Assembly: GCF_029168945.1 (NCBI RefSeq)
Contig: NC_083605.1
Location: 39,631,280-39,695,279 of the forward strand
DNA length: 64,000 bases
From: Cannabis sativa
Taxonomy: Eukaryota > Streptophyta > Magnoliopsida > Rosales > Cannabaceae
Direction of reading: 5' to 3'
Shown piece after piece: positions 11,241 through 24,601 of the stretch. The position numbers and the translations under genes are program-made. The notes beneath the pieces were generated by a model, which was given only the letters and a program-made list of their open reading frames with translations, made no database searches and was not told the DNA's origin. Every line of letters begins with the position of its first letter. Within the stretch, counting starts at the first letter, position 1.

Positions 11241-11580
11241 ACCTAGCATCACTGGCACGGAAGAGATCAAAATGATTGATACTTCCCCAAATTGGATGAT
11301 GCCAATAGCGACCTACCTTAACACTGGGAAACTCCCAGATAATCGAAATGAAGCTCGAAAGATGAGAAGGAAGGTTGCACGGTACATCATAGTAGAGAAA
11401 ATGATGTATAGTTGAGGATTCTCCATGCCATTGCTCAAATGTGTTACCCAAGAAGAAGTTGCACGACTTTTGTCTGAGGTGCACGATGGATTTTGTGGAA
11501 ACCACGCCGCTGGGCAGAGTTTATCAAAGAAAATTCTAAGGCAAGGTTATTTCTGGCCGACAATGATCGAAGATTCCAAG
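11241..11580 (+). pseudogene. Tat integrase N-terminal part, left of the Angela F insertion
   Basis: The frame carries the linker MPIATYLNTGKLPDN and the first half of the HHCC zinc finger: His in SEVHDGF and His in CGNHAAG, followed by LRQGYFWPTM. A TGA stop lies near 11413 (after MMYS). The domain is cut at DSK by element F. The two Cys of the zinc finger (KKCDKC) appear at 23680-23700, directly after the insertion. Confidence 0.85.
11576..11580. repeat. Target-site duplication CCAAG of element F (left copy)
   Basis: CCAAG precedes the LTR start TGTTGG at 11581 and is repeated at 23671-23675 directly after CCAACA. Confidence 0.9.
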
Positions 11581-13476
11581 TGTTGGAATTTATTTTACCA
11601 GGATCTTAGATCTACTCACAAGTATGTTTATTAACACCCTAAATATGAACTTTCTAAAACGATGAAATAAACACGTATAAAGTTAAAGAAACCTTACATT
11701 GGGTGCAGCGGAATAATATGACTCCTTCCGTTCAGATATCTAGCCCTTCAGTCCTTTCTGTAGCAGAGCATTATCAATATCTGAACCTGGATCTCTTTCT
11801 CTGAATCTTTGATGCTGAAACTCCTTCTTGCTGAAAGTCTTTCTTCACGATCTTCCTCACTATGATTGAGGTATCACTTGCTGTGTGTGGGCACTACTCA
11901 TACACTAAGGTAATTTCGAAATTTAAGGAAGAAGAAAGAGAGAGTGGGTTCGGCCAAAGATAGGGAGAGAGAGAGGCTCAGTTTTTTTCTGAATCAGAAG
12001 TGTCAGAAGAAAAGTGTAATTTTCCTGAAGCCTTCACTATCTATTTATAGCATTCCACTAGGGTTAGGTTTGAATTATTTGGCATTAAAATAATCAAAAT
12101 ATCAGAGGTAAATTCCTATAAAAGTGGCCGGCCCTATACTAGTGGATTTGGGCCTCACTTTTTCCAATTTTGTAGTTTTATCTTTTCTGCATCTAATTTC
12201 TCAAAAACGCCAATTTTCTAATTCAACCATTTAAATGCCAATTCTAACTATTTAATAACTATAAATAATTATTAAATAATATTGTCATTTATCATATTTA
12301 TTAATTGAACCATACAAAGTATCATAATTAACAAATATGCCCCTAAAACTCTTTCTTTACAATTTTGCCCTTACTTAGTAAAAAATTCACAAATAGACAT
12401 AGTCTAATTTGAGAATTATAATTGATTAATCAAAAACAATTATATGAGTCTTACAAGCAATATTATCTCAACTAGTGCAGGGACCATGGGTCTATATAAC
12501 CGAGCTTCCAATAAGTAGATCAAGAATTTAGCACTAAAATTCACTAACTTATTAATTCTTCGTTGAATCCACGCATAGAACTTAGAATTGCACTCTCAGT
12601 ATATAGAATGCTCTATATGTTCCACCATATAGACACATCATTAGTTATCCATTGTTATAACCCTAATTTGATCACTGATCCTCTATATGAATGATCTACA
12701 CTGTAAAGGGATTAAATTACCGTTACACCCTACAATGTATTTATTCCTTAAAACACTTGACCCCGTATAAATGATATTTCAGCTTATGTGAAATGAGTAC
12801 TCCACCATTTATGTTCGTTTGGTCAAGCTCGAAGGAGATCATCCTTTGCTTACTATTCGCCAGATAGAAGCTATAGATTCCATGTTTATGCTAGCGCTCC
12901 CACTCAATTGCACTACCGTGTTCCCAAAATTTACGTATCACCCTGACCTAAAAGTAGGCTTAACTAACAAATCAAAGAACACGAATAGCCTTTCAAGATT
13001 GAGCCTAATCATAACAGGATTAAGATCATTTGATCTAGGATCAACTAGGCGATATTGACTTGAATAGATATTACGGTAAGTTTAATAAATCTAAGTCAAA
13101 GTTCAATATCGATCCATCCGATGCATACTCCATGCATCCAACCTGAGCTTTACTTTAACCAATGCTCTGAAAAGAACATAGCACTTCTCCAAATGCAAGT
13201 AAACTCTGTTGTAGATTATCATATCAGTAAAACCCTATGTCTGATAAATCTAGGAAACTTTATTAACATAGTCATGTTTACTTTCCAATGTGTTGACGGC
13301 ATAATAAACAGGATCAAGTATGTGAAAAGGGTTTCAGATGAATTTATACATTATATACATATAATCATGAAATAAATCATGTGAACCATGCAACATTAAA
13401 TGTTATTTCTGATCTATATTAATAAGTAAATCTGATTATATTGAAATGAGTTTTATTTAGGGCATAAAACCCAACA
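11581..13476 (-). mobile_element. 3' LTR of Angela element F
   Basis: Runs from TGTTGGAATTTATTTTACC to GGCATAAAACCCAACA (1896 bp). It matches the LTR at 21772-23670 with scattered differences. The minus-strand TATA box CTATAAATAG lies near 12040-12050. The plus-strand frames here (12819-13058, 13121-13375) recur in the other LTR only because the LTRs are copies. Confidence 0.9.
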
Positions 13477-13491
13477 AACTCCCACTTGCAC
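13477..13491 (-). promoter_or_regulatory. Polypurine tract of Angela element F
   Basis: The minus strand reads GTGCAAGTGGGAGTT immediately before the 3' LTR. The purine run AAGTGGGAG would prime plus-strand synthesis. Element C has the equivalent at 36595-36609 with one change. Confidence 0.75.
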
Positions 13492-16400
13492 TAATCTAAA
13501 ACAAAAAAGTGCGTTTCAAATAATCTCAACACCTCGATATACAAATCAAGTGTAGTAGTAGTAAACTCCTCATAATAAGATCTGAAAGGTTGAATTAACC
13601 ACAACCTTTTCTCTACCATTACTCTTCCTTAATCACAAAATTATTGATAATGTGAAATTCCCCTCTATATGTCTACTCTCTTGGGATACTGGATTCTATA
13701 CACACCTTTGGCAACTACTTTTGGTTAATCAGGAAATTAACACTAGTAGTTTAGGCAATTTGGAATGGTGCCAAAAATGTATAGAATTTTCCTTAGACTG
13801 AATAAGTACATTTCCTGCAACTTTCACATTCAGTCCCTTCCTGGTAGACCTAGAGACTTCATATAGGTTTTTACACTACTCCAAAATCACTATTCCACCC
13901 CCAGAGTAACCACCATCTTATCAGAAAGATTTTCTAGCACAAAGGCAAATTTTGAAATTTGATATGGTGTAGTCTAAGAGTTTTAAACACACCCTTATAG
14001 ACCAAAATATAGTTCCTCTTCTTAATCTTAAGATTTACTTGATTTTCTTCTAGTGTTCTTCTCCTGGATTAATCTGATCCCAACTCATTACTCCCACTCA
14101 ACAGCAATTGTCTGGTCTAAGGCATACAAAAGCATATCTAAGACCTCTCACTGTTGATATAAGAAATTCTTTCACGGCTTTATCTTTCCTGGAATAGTTG
14201 AAACTTTCCCTTAGATAAATAAAATCTATGTTTAAGAAGTTGTGAAGCTTCTATAGATTGCCATTAGAAAGAAAATGCTTCAGCATCTTACTAAAGTAAG
14301 TTGCTTGCATTAGAGTAAGTAATTACCAGGTATAACACAAGCCATAGGTTTAGATAAACTCAAACCTATAATACTAGGAACAGGAAATCTTGTTAAGTCC
14401 ATTGAATAGACTTATACACGAAAATTTCCTTTTATGTTCTTGTAATAGAAAGTTTAGGTTGCTCCATGTCAATGGATTAAACCATAGTTCTGTTGGCTTT
14501 TCTTCTTAGTTTCTTATCTTGACAATCCATTACTTGTTTAAAATCACAATGGATTTTAATCACTAGTGTCTCCCAAGTCATAAGAAGGTGAGTTCCTAGA
14601 AACTCTCCCACTACGACAAGGTACCGTGAATTATGTCTAAGAAGACTAAATGGTATTAACCTCTTAGGTTGTGACAAGACAACAGAGGCAGTGGGATCAT
14701 CATATGTCAAATAAGATGATAGAACACTTTTGGAATCAAGAATTAAATATCTCCTTTATTTGCTACTTTATTTTCAGACTTAGTCATTATATTAGAAAAG
14801 TAGTATTTGTTTGAACAAACACTTTCTTATCTATTGACTATGGGATGGTCCACCCCTAATCACTTAGAATAGCTAACAAACCATGGTTAATAGTTCTACC
14901 TTTTCTTAAGATTTTGATTAGGTCATCCATGAATCTATTAATGATTTACATTAAGTATACAACCATTACATCATTCTGAAATTGTATTACCATAGAAGGA
15001 ATTAGGCAACGACTAGTAACTAATCATCAACATGCAACTCGAAATTTCTGGGGAGTTAAGTTTGGATATAATTCAAAAATCAGATTAATGATCTTTGAAC
15101 TGCATATCTACTAACTATTTCTCCACCCCTATCAGTTCGCAAGATCTTTAACCACTTACCTTAATGGTTTTAACCATTGCTAGAAATTAATGAAAATTTT
15201 CAAACATTTCAAATTTCTTTGCATAAGGTATAATCTAGAGTGATCGTTTTAAGAAAACAACGAAAAACTCATATCCACCCCTGAATGTACATCCATCTGC
15301 GAATGAGATGAACTACTTTCAGTGGATATAAGCATATTAACTCTTTGCAGAGATTGATCTTGTCAAATTTACTATAAACAAGATACAAATGCCATAGATT
15401 AAAAAAAATGTGGCAGTGTCTTTTGATGACTTAGGTTTATAAAAGAATTCTTAGAATAGTGCAAGTGGATCTTGGTCACAGAATACCTAACTCATATTCC
15501 ATACAGTTTGAATCCATTAATAAAAGATGGATGTTAAACACTTGATAAAGTGTAACTGTATTGTATCTGGAATTAGAAATATAAGAAAATTTCTATTTGG
15601 ATTCTAAAATTAAAGTCAAAGACTTAAATTCAACCAAATATAATGAGTAATTCTATCTTGGACCACCACTACTAATTTAATTCTAAGTCTGATTTGCCCA
15701 TACAAGTAGGAGATTTCTAAGATTGAGGATTTATATCAATTGGGAATAGAATTTCGGGATTATAATCATATGCGTCATTTAATTTCTTAAGAGAAAATAT
15801 AGAATGACATGAAATGATTTATAGACCATTCATCCAATGATATGTTTTGAAGCTAATTCGAAATGAATAAGCTAAGAGGAATTAGGATAATTTCATTTAT
15901 AAATAAGAATCCATTGATGCTTTGATTAGCGAAAGACAAAGTAATCTTATTTATGTAATCTTCTTGTTTCATATTGTAAAAATACTAGTCTAAGGTGTCA
16001 TCAATTGATGAACAGCTAGATGTTGCATATACAATATTTATCTTTCGAGATCTTACACTATTATGTATGTCTAATTGTGAAAATCCATTAGGGATTTATC
16101 TCATTAGATAAACAAACATGTTAGACCAACAATGAAGATTCGAAATTAAACTACAATTTAATAACAGAAATTAACATGGTTTAATATAAATTCATACACA
16201 ATTCAGAAATTATTAAACATATAGCAAGTAGGAATGACCAGTGAAAATACTAAAACATACAATCCTAAATAATTTCCAAGGTTTTCAACAAACTGATACG
16301 ATTGTCCCTTGCAGGCGAGAGTCAAAGTATCATTCATTGAATAGAGTTGTCAGCTCATCTAAAATAGAAACCATTCTAGCAACCTTTTATTCGATCAAAA

Positions 16401-16590
16401 TAAGAATCCAACGTTGTCCCGGTAGGCGAGAGTCAAGGTTATTCTCATTTTATGAGCTTCCACCATTGTTTCATGTTTCATAAGTTTATCTCTAAGTAGT
16501 CACCGTAAGGGAGAGTCTAATAGAGACGAAAACTTACAAAACACTTATCAAATGAGATTTTACGGTGTTAAATGCGTTCAACGCAAAACC
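13477..16590 (-). pseudogene. Decayed pol region of Angela element F
   Basis: No frame longer than about 80 codons is present. Homology to intact positions can still be seen: 15090-15170 matches the integrase stretch of X at 565-640, and 14770-14880 matches X at 140-245. RT motifs were not found. 13477-14960 is closely similar to element C at 36595-40250, so both copies descend from an ancestor already lacking open pol. 16240-16560 is leader sequence with the paired GGCGAGAG motif. The small frames at 14477-14710 and 16241-16483 are not real genes. Confidence 0.7.
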
Positions 16591-18449
16591 TGTTGGGTTT
16601 TATGCCCTAAATAAAACTCATTTCATATAATCAGATTTGCTTATTAATAAAGATCAGAAATAACATTTTATGTTGCATGGTTCACATGATTTATTTCATG
16701 ATTATATGTATATAATGTATGAATTCCTTTTTTAAGTCCAGAACATATGAGTTTGTTAAAGATTATAGTGTTGTCATCACAGTGGAATATAATCTTTATT
16801 ATATGTTCAAAAGTTTATTCCCTGATTTGTCAGAACACTGGATTTATACTGACATGGTATAATCAGCGATAGGTATTCTTACACCTTGGAAAAGTGTTAT
16901 GTCCTTTCCAGGACATTGGCAAAGTTTACCAGTATCGGATGTATGGAGTATACGTCGGAAGGGACCGATATTGAACTTTGATTAGATATATTAAAACTTA
17001 CCGTAATATCTATTCAATTCAATATCACCTGTTGATCCTAGATCAAATGATCTTAATCCTGATATGGTTAGGTTCAATCTCAAGAGTGTTATTCGTGTTC
17101 TTTGATTTATTAGTTAAGCCTAATTTTGTGTCAGGGTGATACGTACATTTTGGGGAAACGGTAGTGCAATTGAGTGGGAGCGCTAACATAAATATGGAAT
17201 CTATAGCTTCTATCTGGCAAATAGAACTAAAGGATGATTTCCTTCGAGCTTAACCAAACGAAGATAAATGGTGGAGATCTCATTTCACTTAGGTGAAGTA
17301 TCATTTATACAGGGTTAAGTGTTTTAAGGATAAAATACATTGAAGGTGTAGCGGTAACAGTAGTGCCTTTTCAATGTAGATCATCTATATAGAGGATCAT
17401 TGATCACATTAGGGTTATAACAATGGATAACTAATGACGTGTCTATATCGTGGAACATATAGAGCGTTCTATATGACTGAGAGTGCAATTCCAAGTTCTA
17501 AGTGTGGATTCAATGAGGAATTAATAACTTAGGGAATTTACTTGGTAAATTCGGTTCGACTTATTGGAAGCTCGGTTATATAGACCCATAGTCCCCATAC
17601 TAGTTGAGACCATACTGCTTGTAAGACTCAGTTAATTGATTTTAATTAATCAATTAAAATTCTAAAAGTTAGACTATGTCTACTTTATGAATTTTCACTA
17701 AGCAAGGGCGAAATTGTAAAGAAAAGAGATTTTAGGTTTATTTATTGATTAAGAGACTTTATATGTCTAAATTAATAAATATATTAAATGGCAATATTAT
17801 TTGATAATTATTTCCAAGTTATTAAATAATTAGAATTGGCATTTAAAAGGTTAAATTGGAAAATTGGCATTTTTGAGAAAATAGGAATGGAAAATAACAA
17901 AATGGGAAAGTTGCAAAATGAGGCCCAATACCCTTTGTATGACCCGCCCTATGCATAGGAAATTCCATTTGTAGTTCCATTATTTTAATGCCATACAATT
18001 CTAACCTAAACCTAGAGGGTTTTCTATAAATAGAAAGTGTTGGCTTGAGGAAACACACACACATCTTTGATCACTTTGTTTCTCTCAGAAAAAGCCTCAC
18101 ATGACACCTTCTCTCTCTCTTTTCTTCTTTGTATTTTCGAAAATCCTTGAGTGATGAGTAGTGCCCACACACATCAAGTGGTATCTCAATCATAGTATGT
18201 AAGACTATGGAATTTCTGCATCAAAGAAGGAGAAAAGAAGATCCAGGTTCAGATCTTGGTGATGCTCTGCTACAGAAAGGAATCAAGGGCTAGAGATCTG
18301 AACGGAAGGAGTCATATTATTCCGCTGCACCCACTGTAAGGTTTTCTAACTTTATATGTGCTTATTTTCATTGTTTTAGAATTCATATTAGGTTGTTAAT
18401 CCAACATACTTGTTAGTAAATCTAGATCCTGGTAAAATTATTTCCAACA
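16591..18449 (+). mobile_element. Angela solo LTR inside element F
   Basis: A plus-strand LTR from TGTTGGGTTTTATGCCC to TTATTTCCAACA is preceded by AAACC and followed by TAACC, a 5-bp duplication with one mismatch. It has no internal sequence, so it is a solo LTR. It interrupts leader sequence of F that is continuous in element X around 2390-2460. A TATA box CTATAAATAG lies at 18024-18033. Confidence 0.85.
18024..18033 (+). promoter_or_regulatory. TATA box of the solo Angela LTR
   Basis: CTATAAATAG at the conserved place in the LTR. Whether it is used is unknown. Confidence 0.45.
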
Positions 18450-19775
18450 TAACCATCCATAGGGGGACGAAGTCTAGCGTCTCGAGGTTATATTGAAAAC
18501 ATTTAACTTTTGTAAGTCCAACAATGGAGATCGAATATCTTAATAATAATCAAGCTCATTATTTAAAGTGAGTTGTATTTTCTTTGATTCTCTTTATTTA
18601 ATCTATTTATTTTAAATATATATTTATTTAATTAGAATTTCTAATTTAGAATAAAAATTCTAAATGTAAGTTTTAATTTAATATTTATAAATTTTACTTA
18701 GATGGATATGAAAATAATATGAATTATTTCTATCTTAGTAATAATTTCCAATAAATATTTAGAAAAATATTCAATTTAAGTTGTTACAAAATTAATTTAA
18801 ATTAATTTACAACTCAAATTTAATTTTCTATAAATATATATTGCATTTCGAAAAATTAAAGTATTTAAGAATACAATTTTCGAAATTGCATATTAAAATA
18901 AAAAAAATAAATCCTGGAAAAATTATTCTAATTTAATGTTGGCCCAAAATTAATTTACAACAAAAAATATAATTTTCCTATTTAATAAAATATATAAGAA
19001 AAATTTCAAATATTTAAGTATGATGATGAAAATCAACTTAAATATTAATTTTCTATTTAATTAAATACACTAGAAAAATACTTCAAGCAAAAATATCACC
19101 TATCTAGATTTTCCTTTGACTAATTAATTCAATTTCTAATAATATATTTTAATTTATTTATTTTAAATTAATCAAATAATGAAAAAATCATTGATTAAAG
19201 TTGGTCCAAAATAAAAATAAATAATTTACAACTTTAATCTATTTTGCAAATAAAATTCGAAATTCCAGCATTTAAGAAATGCAATTTCGAAATTTGATTA
19301 ATAAAATAAAGAAAAAATATATTTTGAAAATTATTTAATTTTAGTTGAAAAATTAAATTTCAACTAAAAATAATTTTCTATTTAATTAAGTGTCATGAAA
19401 AAGAAATATTTAAGTATCATGATGAAAATCAACTTAGATATTTAATTTTCAAATTAATTAAATGTATTAAATTCTAGAAATAAATAATTAAGTGTAGAGA
19501 AGGCTTAATTATTAATCTCTAGTTGAATACTAGGAAAAAATTAATTATTTAAATAATTAATTCCACAATGTATAATATTTTCCTATTTAATATTAGAAAT
19601 AATAAGTAGTCTAGAAATAACTATCTAGAAAATATCTTATTTGACTAAGTATCTTTTCCACAAAATTTGAAAAAATATCTAATTTAAGTTGTAGTAGAAA
19701 AAATCTAGAACTTAAATATTTTCAAATTTAAATTTAATTAAATATAAAAAATTAAGTTGTAACCACTTAATTTGA

Positions 19776-19936
19776 AAATATTCCATTTTAAGTTAATATT
19801 CGAAAAGATATTAACTTAAAAAATATCTAAAATATTCCATTTTAAGTTAATATTCGAAAAGATATTAACTTAAAAAATATTTAAAATATTCCATTTTCAG
19901 TTAATATTCGAAAAGTATTAACTTAAAAAATATCTA
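19776..19936. repeat. Three tandem copies of a roughly 54-bp palindromic unit
   Basis: Each unit contains TTAAGTTAATAT, a short spacer with TCGAAAAG, and the inverted ATATTAACTTAA, so each can form a 12-bp stem. The third copy has small changes. Element X has only one related, degraded copy near 2795-2850, so the array expanded in F. Confidence 0.8.
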
Positions 19937-21443
19937 AAGAATCTTAAAAACCAATGCCTAAAATTCCTCAACTTAATTTTGAAATTTTAAATCCAAAAGA
20001 TATTCAGATTTAATTTGGTTAGTTGTAGATAACTAAATATCAACTTAAATAGGAATATTTAATGAAAAATTTAAATTAAGCTCCAGAAGGAATCTAGATG
20101 GTTATAATTCTATATTTAATTAAATACAAGAAAATACATATAGTTTAGCATATAATAAAGAATTCTTTAAACTATAATTTTCTTAAATAATTTCAAAATA
20201 AATGAAATTAATTATGTTGTTAATCAATTTTATTAGGTTAAACTAGTTTAATTAACCTAGTACAGTTATTCAAATCAGGCAAATGGGCCTTCACAATTGG
20301 GGTAGTTCATGTGAGGGGGTGCTGGGTTCAGTATGTCGTACCCACTTCTATGGCTTCCAACTCTCACACAAGGCCCAAAAGAGAGGAATTTAACCTTAAA
20401 ATGAACAACTGTTATTAATTGAATAGGCCCAAAAACTAAATGGGCCTAAATAAAATCTATCAAGAACTATGATATTTTATTTAGCAACAACAACCTATAT
20501 GCATCTATAATGAAATTAAACACATAGGCTCACACAGGCACACTTTGGATGGGTCCTATCATGTTGCTAGGTCATACACAGATGAAAGAAGATTGTAAAT
20601 ATACCTGTTACAAATTATTAACTTGACCAAGGGAGCCATCAGATCATTAGATCTGGCAAAAAGTAACCATGGCTATTTGCAATCAAGTAATAATAGGTTT
20701 TGAAAACTTACAAACAAGCTAAAACACATACTCCTGCAACAAGGTTAGCTGGATAGTTGGATGTAGGATTTATTTAATTTTAAATTAAATTATTAATTTC
20801 GTAATAATTAATTAAATAAAAAATGATTTTCAAAAATTTAAAAAAATTTGAATAATTCGAAATTTAAAAAAAAAAAATTTAAATTAAACCTACAATTTTG
20901 AAAAAATTAGGTTTCAACCTACCTAAATATCATTTCAAAATTTGCTAACTACTTTTAAAATTTAAATGTTATTTTATAAATAAAAATTAAATTAAAAATT
21001 AAAAAAGATAAATGAATATCTTTTTCAAATTTTAAATGTAATTTAAATAAATAAAATAACAAAATTTAAAAGTTAGCAAAATATCTTACACCTTTTTAAA
21101 ATTACATGATTATAGTTATCTTATTTTAAATTTAAATAAGGTCAAATTATTTAAAAAAAAAAATTAATTTAAAATACTTTAAATGTGACCTTAAATTTAA
21201 AAATAAGACAAGATATAATCATATTTAAAAAATAAGATAGATTATTAAGCAACAAAGATAGATACTAACTATTTTCAAATTCAAATTACACTAATATCTT
21301 GAATTAAATTTAAAAAATATTAAATTAATTCAAAATGATAATTAGAATTGAATTAGGAATAGTAATAGTATAAATACAAAACTACACAAAAAATCGGAAG
21401 TTAATTCCATGAAAAAGCATGAAAAAACGAAGAAAAACGAAAA

Positions 21444-21500
21444 AATTGTGAGCTGTACGGACAGTATTCGCGATCGCAGGAAAATTTCAGCACAACTCCG
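21444..21500. other. Short GC-rich cassette in the Angela F leader
   Basis: A roughly 55-bp island (TACGGACAG, CGCGATCGCAGG) lies between flanks that match the X leader around its 220-bp GC cassette. The inner sequences show little resemblance. Confidence 0.6.
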
Positions 21501-21752
21501 ATTTTTTCGAATCTTCAAAAAATCATAACTAATTCAAATTAAATCAAAATTGAGTTCTGTAAAAAAGTAACTTGCTTAATTTTTTCCATACTGTGCAATA
21601 AAAATAATTCCAGAAACAGATATTCAATTATTTTTAACGATAATTCACATACACCAATCAATCATCAAATAACACTCAATACAACATGATACCATCCAAA
21701 AACAAACAAACAATCGTTTTAAAGTCCAAATTTCTTGCAAGTAAATCAATTA

Positions 21753-21769
21753 CCATGGCTCTGAGGCTA
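21753..21769 (-). promoter_or_regulatory. Primer-binding site of Angela element F
   Basis: The minus strand reads TAGCCTCAGAGCCATGG two bases after the LTR end. It is a degraded initiator-tRNA-Met site, as in X and B. Confidence 0.75.
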
Positions 21770-21771
21770 GT

Positions 21772-23670
21772 TGTTGGAATTTATTTTACCAGGATCTTAG
21801 ATCTACTCACAAGTATGTTTATTAACACCCTAAGTATGAACTTTCTAAAACGAGGAAATAAACACGTATAAAGTTAAAGAAACCTTACATTGGGTGCAGC
21901 GGAATAATATGACTCCTTCCGTTCAGATATCTAGCCCTTGATTCCTTTCTGTAGCAGAGCATTATCAATATCTGAACCTGGATCTCTTTCTCTGAATCTT
22001 GGATGCTAAAACTCCTTCTTGCTGAAAGTCTTTCTTCACGGTCTTCCTCACTATGATTAAGGTATCACTTGCTGTGTGTGGGCACTACTCATACACTAAG
22101 GTAATTTCGAAATTTAAGGAAGAAGAAAGAGAGAGTGGGTTCGGCCAAAGATAGGGAGAGAGAGAGAGAGGCTCAGTTTTTTTGCTGTGTGTGGGCACTA
22201 CTCATACACTAAAGTAATTTTCCTGAAGCCTTCACTATCTATTTATAGCATTCCACTAGGGTTAGGTTTGAATTATTTGGCATTAAAATAATGAGAATAT
22301 CAGAGGTAAATTCCTATAAAAGTGGTCGGCCCTATACTAGTGGATTTGGGCCTCACTTTTTGCAATTTTGCAGTTTTATCTTTTCTGCATCTAATTTTCT
22401 CAAAAACGCCAATTTTCTAATTCAACCATTTAAATGCCAATTCTAACTATTTAATAACTATAAATAATTATTAAATAATATTGTCATTTATCATATTTAT
22501 TAATTGAACCATACAAAGTATCATAATTAACAAATATGCCCCTAAAACTCTTTCTTTACAATTTCGCACTTAGTGAAAAATTCACAAATAGACATAGTCT
22601 AATTTGAGAATTATAATTGATTAATCAAAACCAATTATATGAGTCTTACAAGCACTATTATCCTAACTAGTGCGGGGACCATGGGTCTATATAACCGAGC
22701 TTCCAATAAGTAGATCAAGAATTTAGCACTAAAATTCACTAACTTATTAATTCTTCGTTGAATCCACGCATAAAACTTAGAATTGCACTCTCAGTATATA
22801 GAATGCTCTATATGTTCCACCATATAGACACATCATTAGTTATCTATTGTTATAACCCTAATTTGATCACTGATCCTCTATATGAATGATCTACACTGTA
22901 AAGGGATTAAATTACCGTTACACCCTACAATGTATTTATTCCTTAAAACACTTGACCCCGTATAAATGATATTTCAGCTTATGTGAAATGAGTACTCCAC
23001 CATTTATGTTCGTTTGGACAAGCTCGAAGGAGATCATCCTTTGCTTACTATTCGCCAGATAGAAGCTATAGATTCCATGTTTATGCTAGCGCTCCCACTC
23101 AATTGCACTACCGTGTTCCCAAAATGTACGTATCACCCTGACCTAAAAGTAGGCTTAACTAACAAATCAAAGAACACGAATAGCCTTCCAAGATTGAGCC
23201 TAATCATAACAGGATTAAGATCATTTGATCTAGGATCAACTAGGCGATATTGACTTGAATAGATATTGCGGTAAGTTTAATAAATCTAAGTCAAAGTTCA
23301 ATATCGGTCCCTTCCGATGCATACTCCATTCATCCAACATGAGCTATACTTTAACCAATGCTCTGGAAAGAACATAGCACTTCTCCAAATGCAAGTAAAC
23401 TCTGTTGTAGATTATCATATCAATAAAACCCTATGTCTGATAAATCTAGGAAACTTTATTCACATAGTCATGTTTACTTTTCAATGTGTTGACGGCAAAA
23501 TAAACAGGATCAAGTATGTGAAAAGGGTTTCAGATGAATTTATACAATATACATATAATCATGAAATAAATCATGTGAACCATGCAACATTAAATGTTAT
23601 TTCTGATCTATATTAATAAGTAAATCTGATTATATTGAAATGAGTTTTATTTAGGGCATAAAACCCAACA
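21772..23670 (-). mobile_element. 5' LTR of Angela element F
   Basis: Runs from TGTTGGAATTTATTTTACC to AAAACCCAACA (1899 bp) and is nearly identical to 11581-13476. One clear difference: about 35 bp starting GCTGTGTGTGGGCACTACTC (22070-22106) are copied a second time at 22183-22220, replacing the sequence present in the other LTR. Confidence 0.9.
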
Positions 23671-24601
23671 CCAAGGCCTATGTTAAAAAATGTGACAAAT
23701 GCCAGAGATTTTCACAGATGCAAAGTCCATGGCCTTTTGCCATTTGGGGAATTGACCTGATCGGACAATTACCCAAGGGCAAAGGTGGAGTGAAGTATGC
23801 AGTGGTTGCAGTTGATTACTTTACTAAGTGGACGGAAGCTGAGCCACTGGCAACCATTACATCCAAAAAAGTTCAAGACTTTGTTGTGAAGAACATAATC
23901 TGCCGGTTTGGATTGCTGTACAAAATAATCTGGGAAAATGGCCAACACTTTGACAGCCAGTCCTTCACTGATTTTTGTGCGAACCATGGTATCATGAAAA
24001 GCGTCTCCGCAGTGACGCATCGCCAAGCAAATCGTCAAGTTGAAGCAGTCACAAGACATTGAAGGATACAATAAAGAAAAGACTTAAGGACGCTAAAGGA
24101 AACTGGCTGGAGGAACTTTCTGAAGTTTTGTGGTCGCACCGAACAACTGAGAAAATGGCAACCGGATAGACTGCATTTGCCATGGCATATGGATATGAAG
24201 AAATGCTACCCATAGAACTCGAGCCACCATCCCACAGAAGATTGACGTATAGCCAAGAAGCAAATCACGTACTCCTTGCCGATTCACTTGATGAAATCAA
24301 AGAGAAGCAAACCACAGCAAACGTAAAGTTGATGGCCCATCAGCAAAAAGTAGCTCAGTATTTCAAGAAACAAGTGAAGGCTCAGAAATTTTTTGTGGGA
24401 GATATGGTCCTAAGAGGAGTAGTTCGAAACACTGAAGACAGGACGACAGGTGTACTCAGACCTAATTGGGAAGGACCATATAAGGTGGTCAATGTTCTCG
24501 AATCAGGAGTATACAAATTGGGTAAGTATGATGAAAAAATGCAACTCGTTCTGGTACCAAGGTATTGGAATGGGGAACATTTAAGAAAATACTACCAATA
24601 G
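23671..24601 (+). pseudogene. Tat integrase, core and C-terminal part, right of the Angela F insertion
   Basis: Directly after the duplicated CCAAG the frame gives the zinc-finger Cys pair (KKCDKCQRF), then the core: GIDLIGQLPKG (first catalytic Asp) and YFTKWTEAEPL. IIWENGQHFD follows where the second Asp should be; it is Glu, with a Trp before it. QVEAV holds the catalytic Glu. A frameshift lies near 24050 and a TAG near 24166. An open stretch 24182-24601 then carries the C-terminal domain with NWEGPYKV and LRKYYQ. Integrase joins element cDNA to chromosomal DNA. This copy is inactive through stops, the frameshift and the insertion. Confidence 0.87.

Larger units (their letters stand above)
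18450..21751 (-). other. AT-rich untranslated leader of Angela element F
   Basis: About 3.3 kb of AT-rich non-coding sequence lies between gag remnants and the primer site. It aligns by eye with leaders of X, A and B. It contains a three-copy palindromic tandem repeat (19776-19936) and a short GC-rich island (21444-21500). No open frame is supported. Confidence 0.75.
11581..23670 (-). mobile_element. Angela-type Ty1/copia element F, non-autonomous, inserted in the Tat integrase
   Basis: A complete minus-strand element has two near-identical LTRs, a polypurine tract, a primer site and a 5-bp duplication CCAAG. Removing a nested solo LTR (16591-18449), the internal part is about 6.4 kb, of which about 3.3 kb is leader. 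No gag or pol frame is open. The strong similarity of the two LTRs indicates a fairly recent insertion, although the coding part is decayed. The element was therefore probably moved by proteins from another copy. Confidence 0.9.

Noticed and set aside
12819..13375. Plus-strand open frames present also at 23014-23616.
   Set aside because: They recur only because they lie in the two LTRs of element F. They are antisense to the element and show no known domain.
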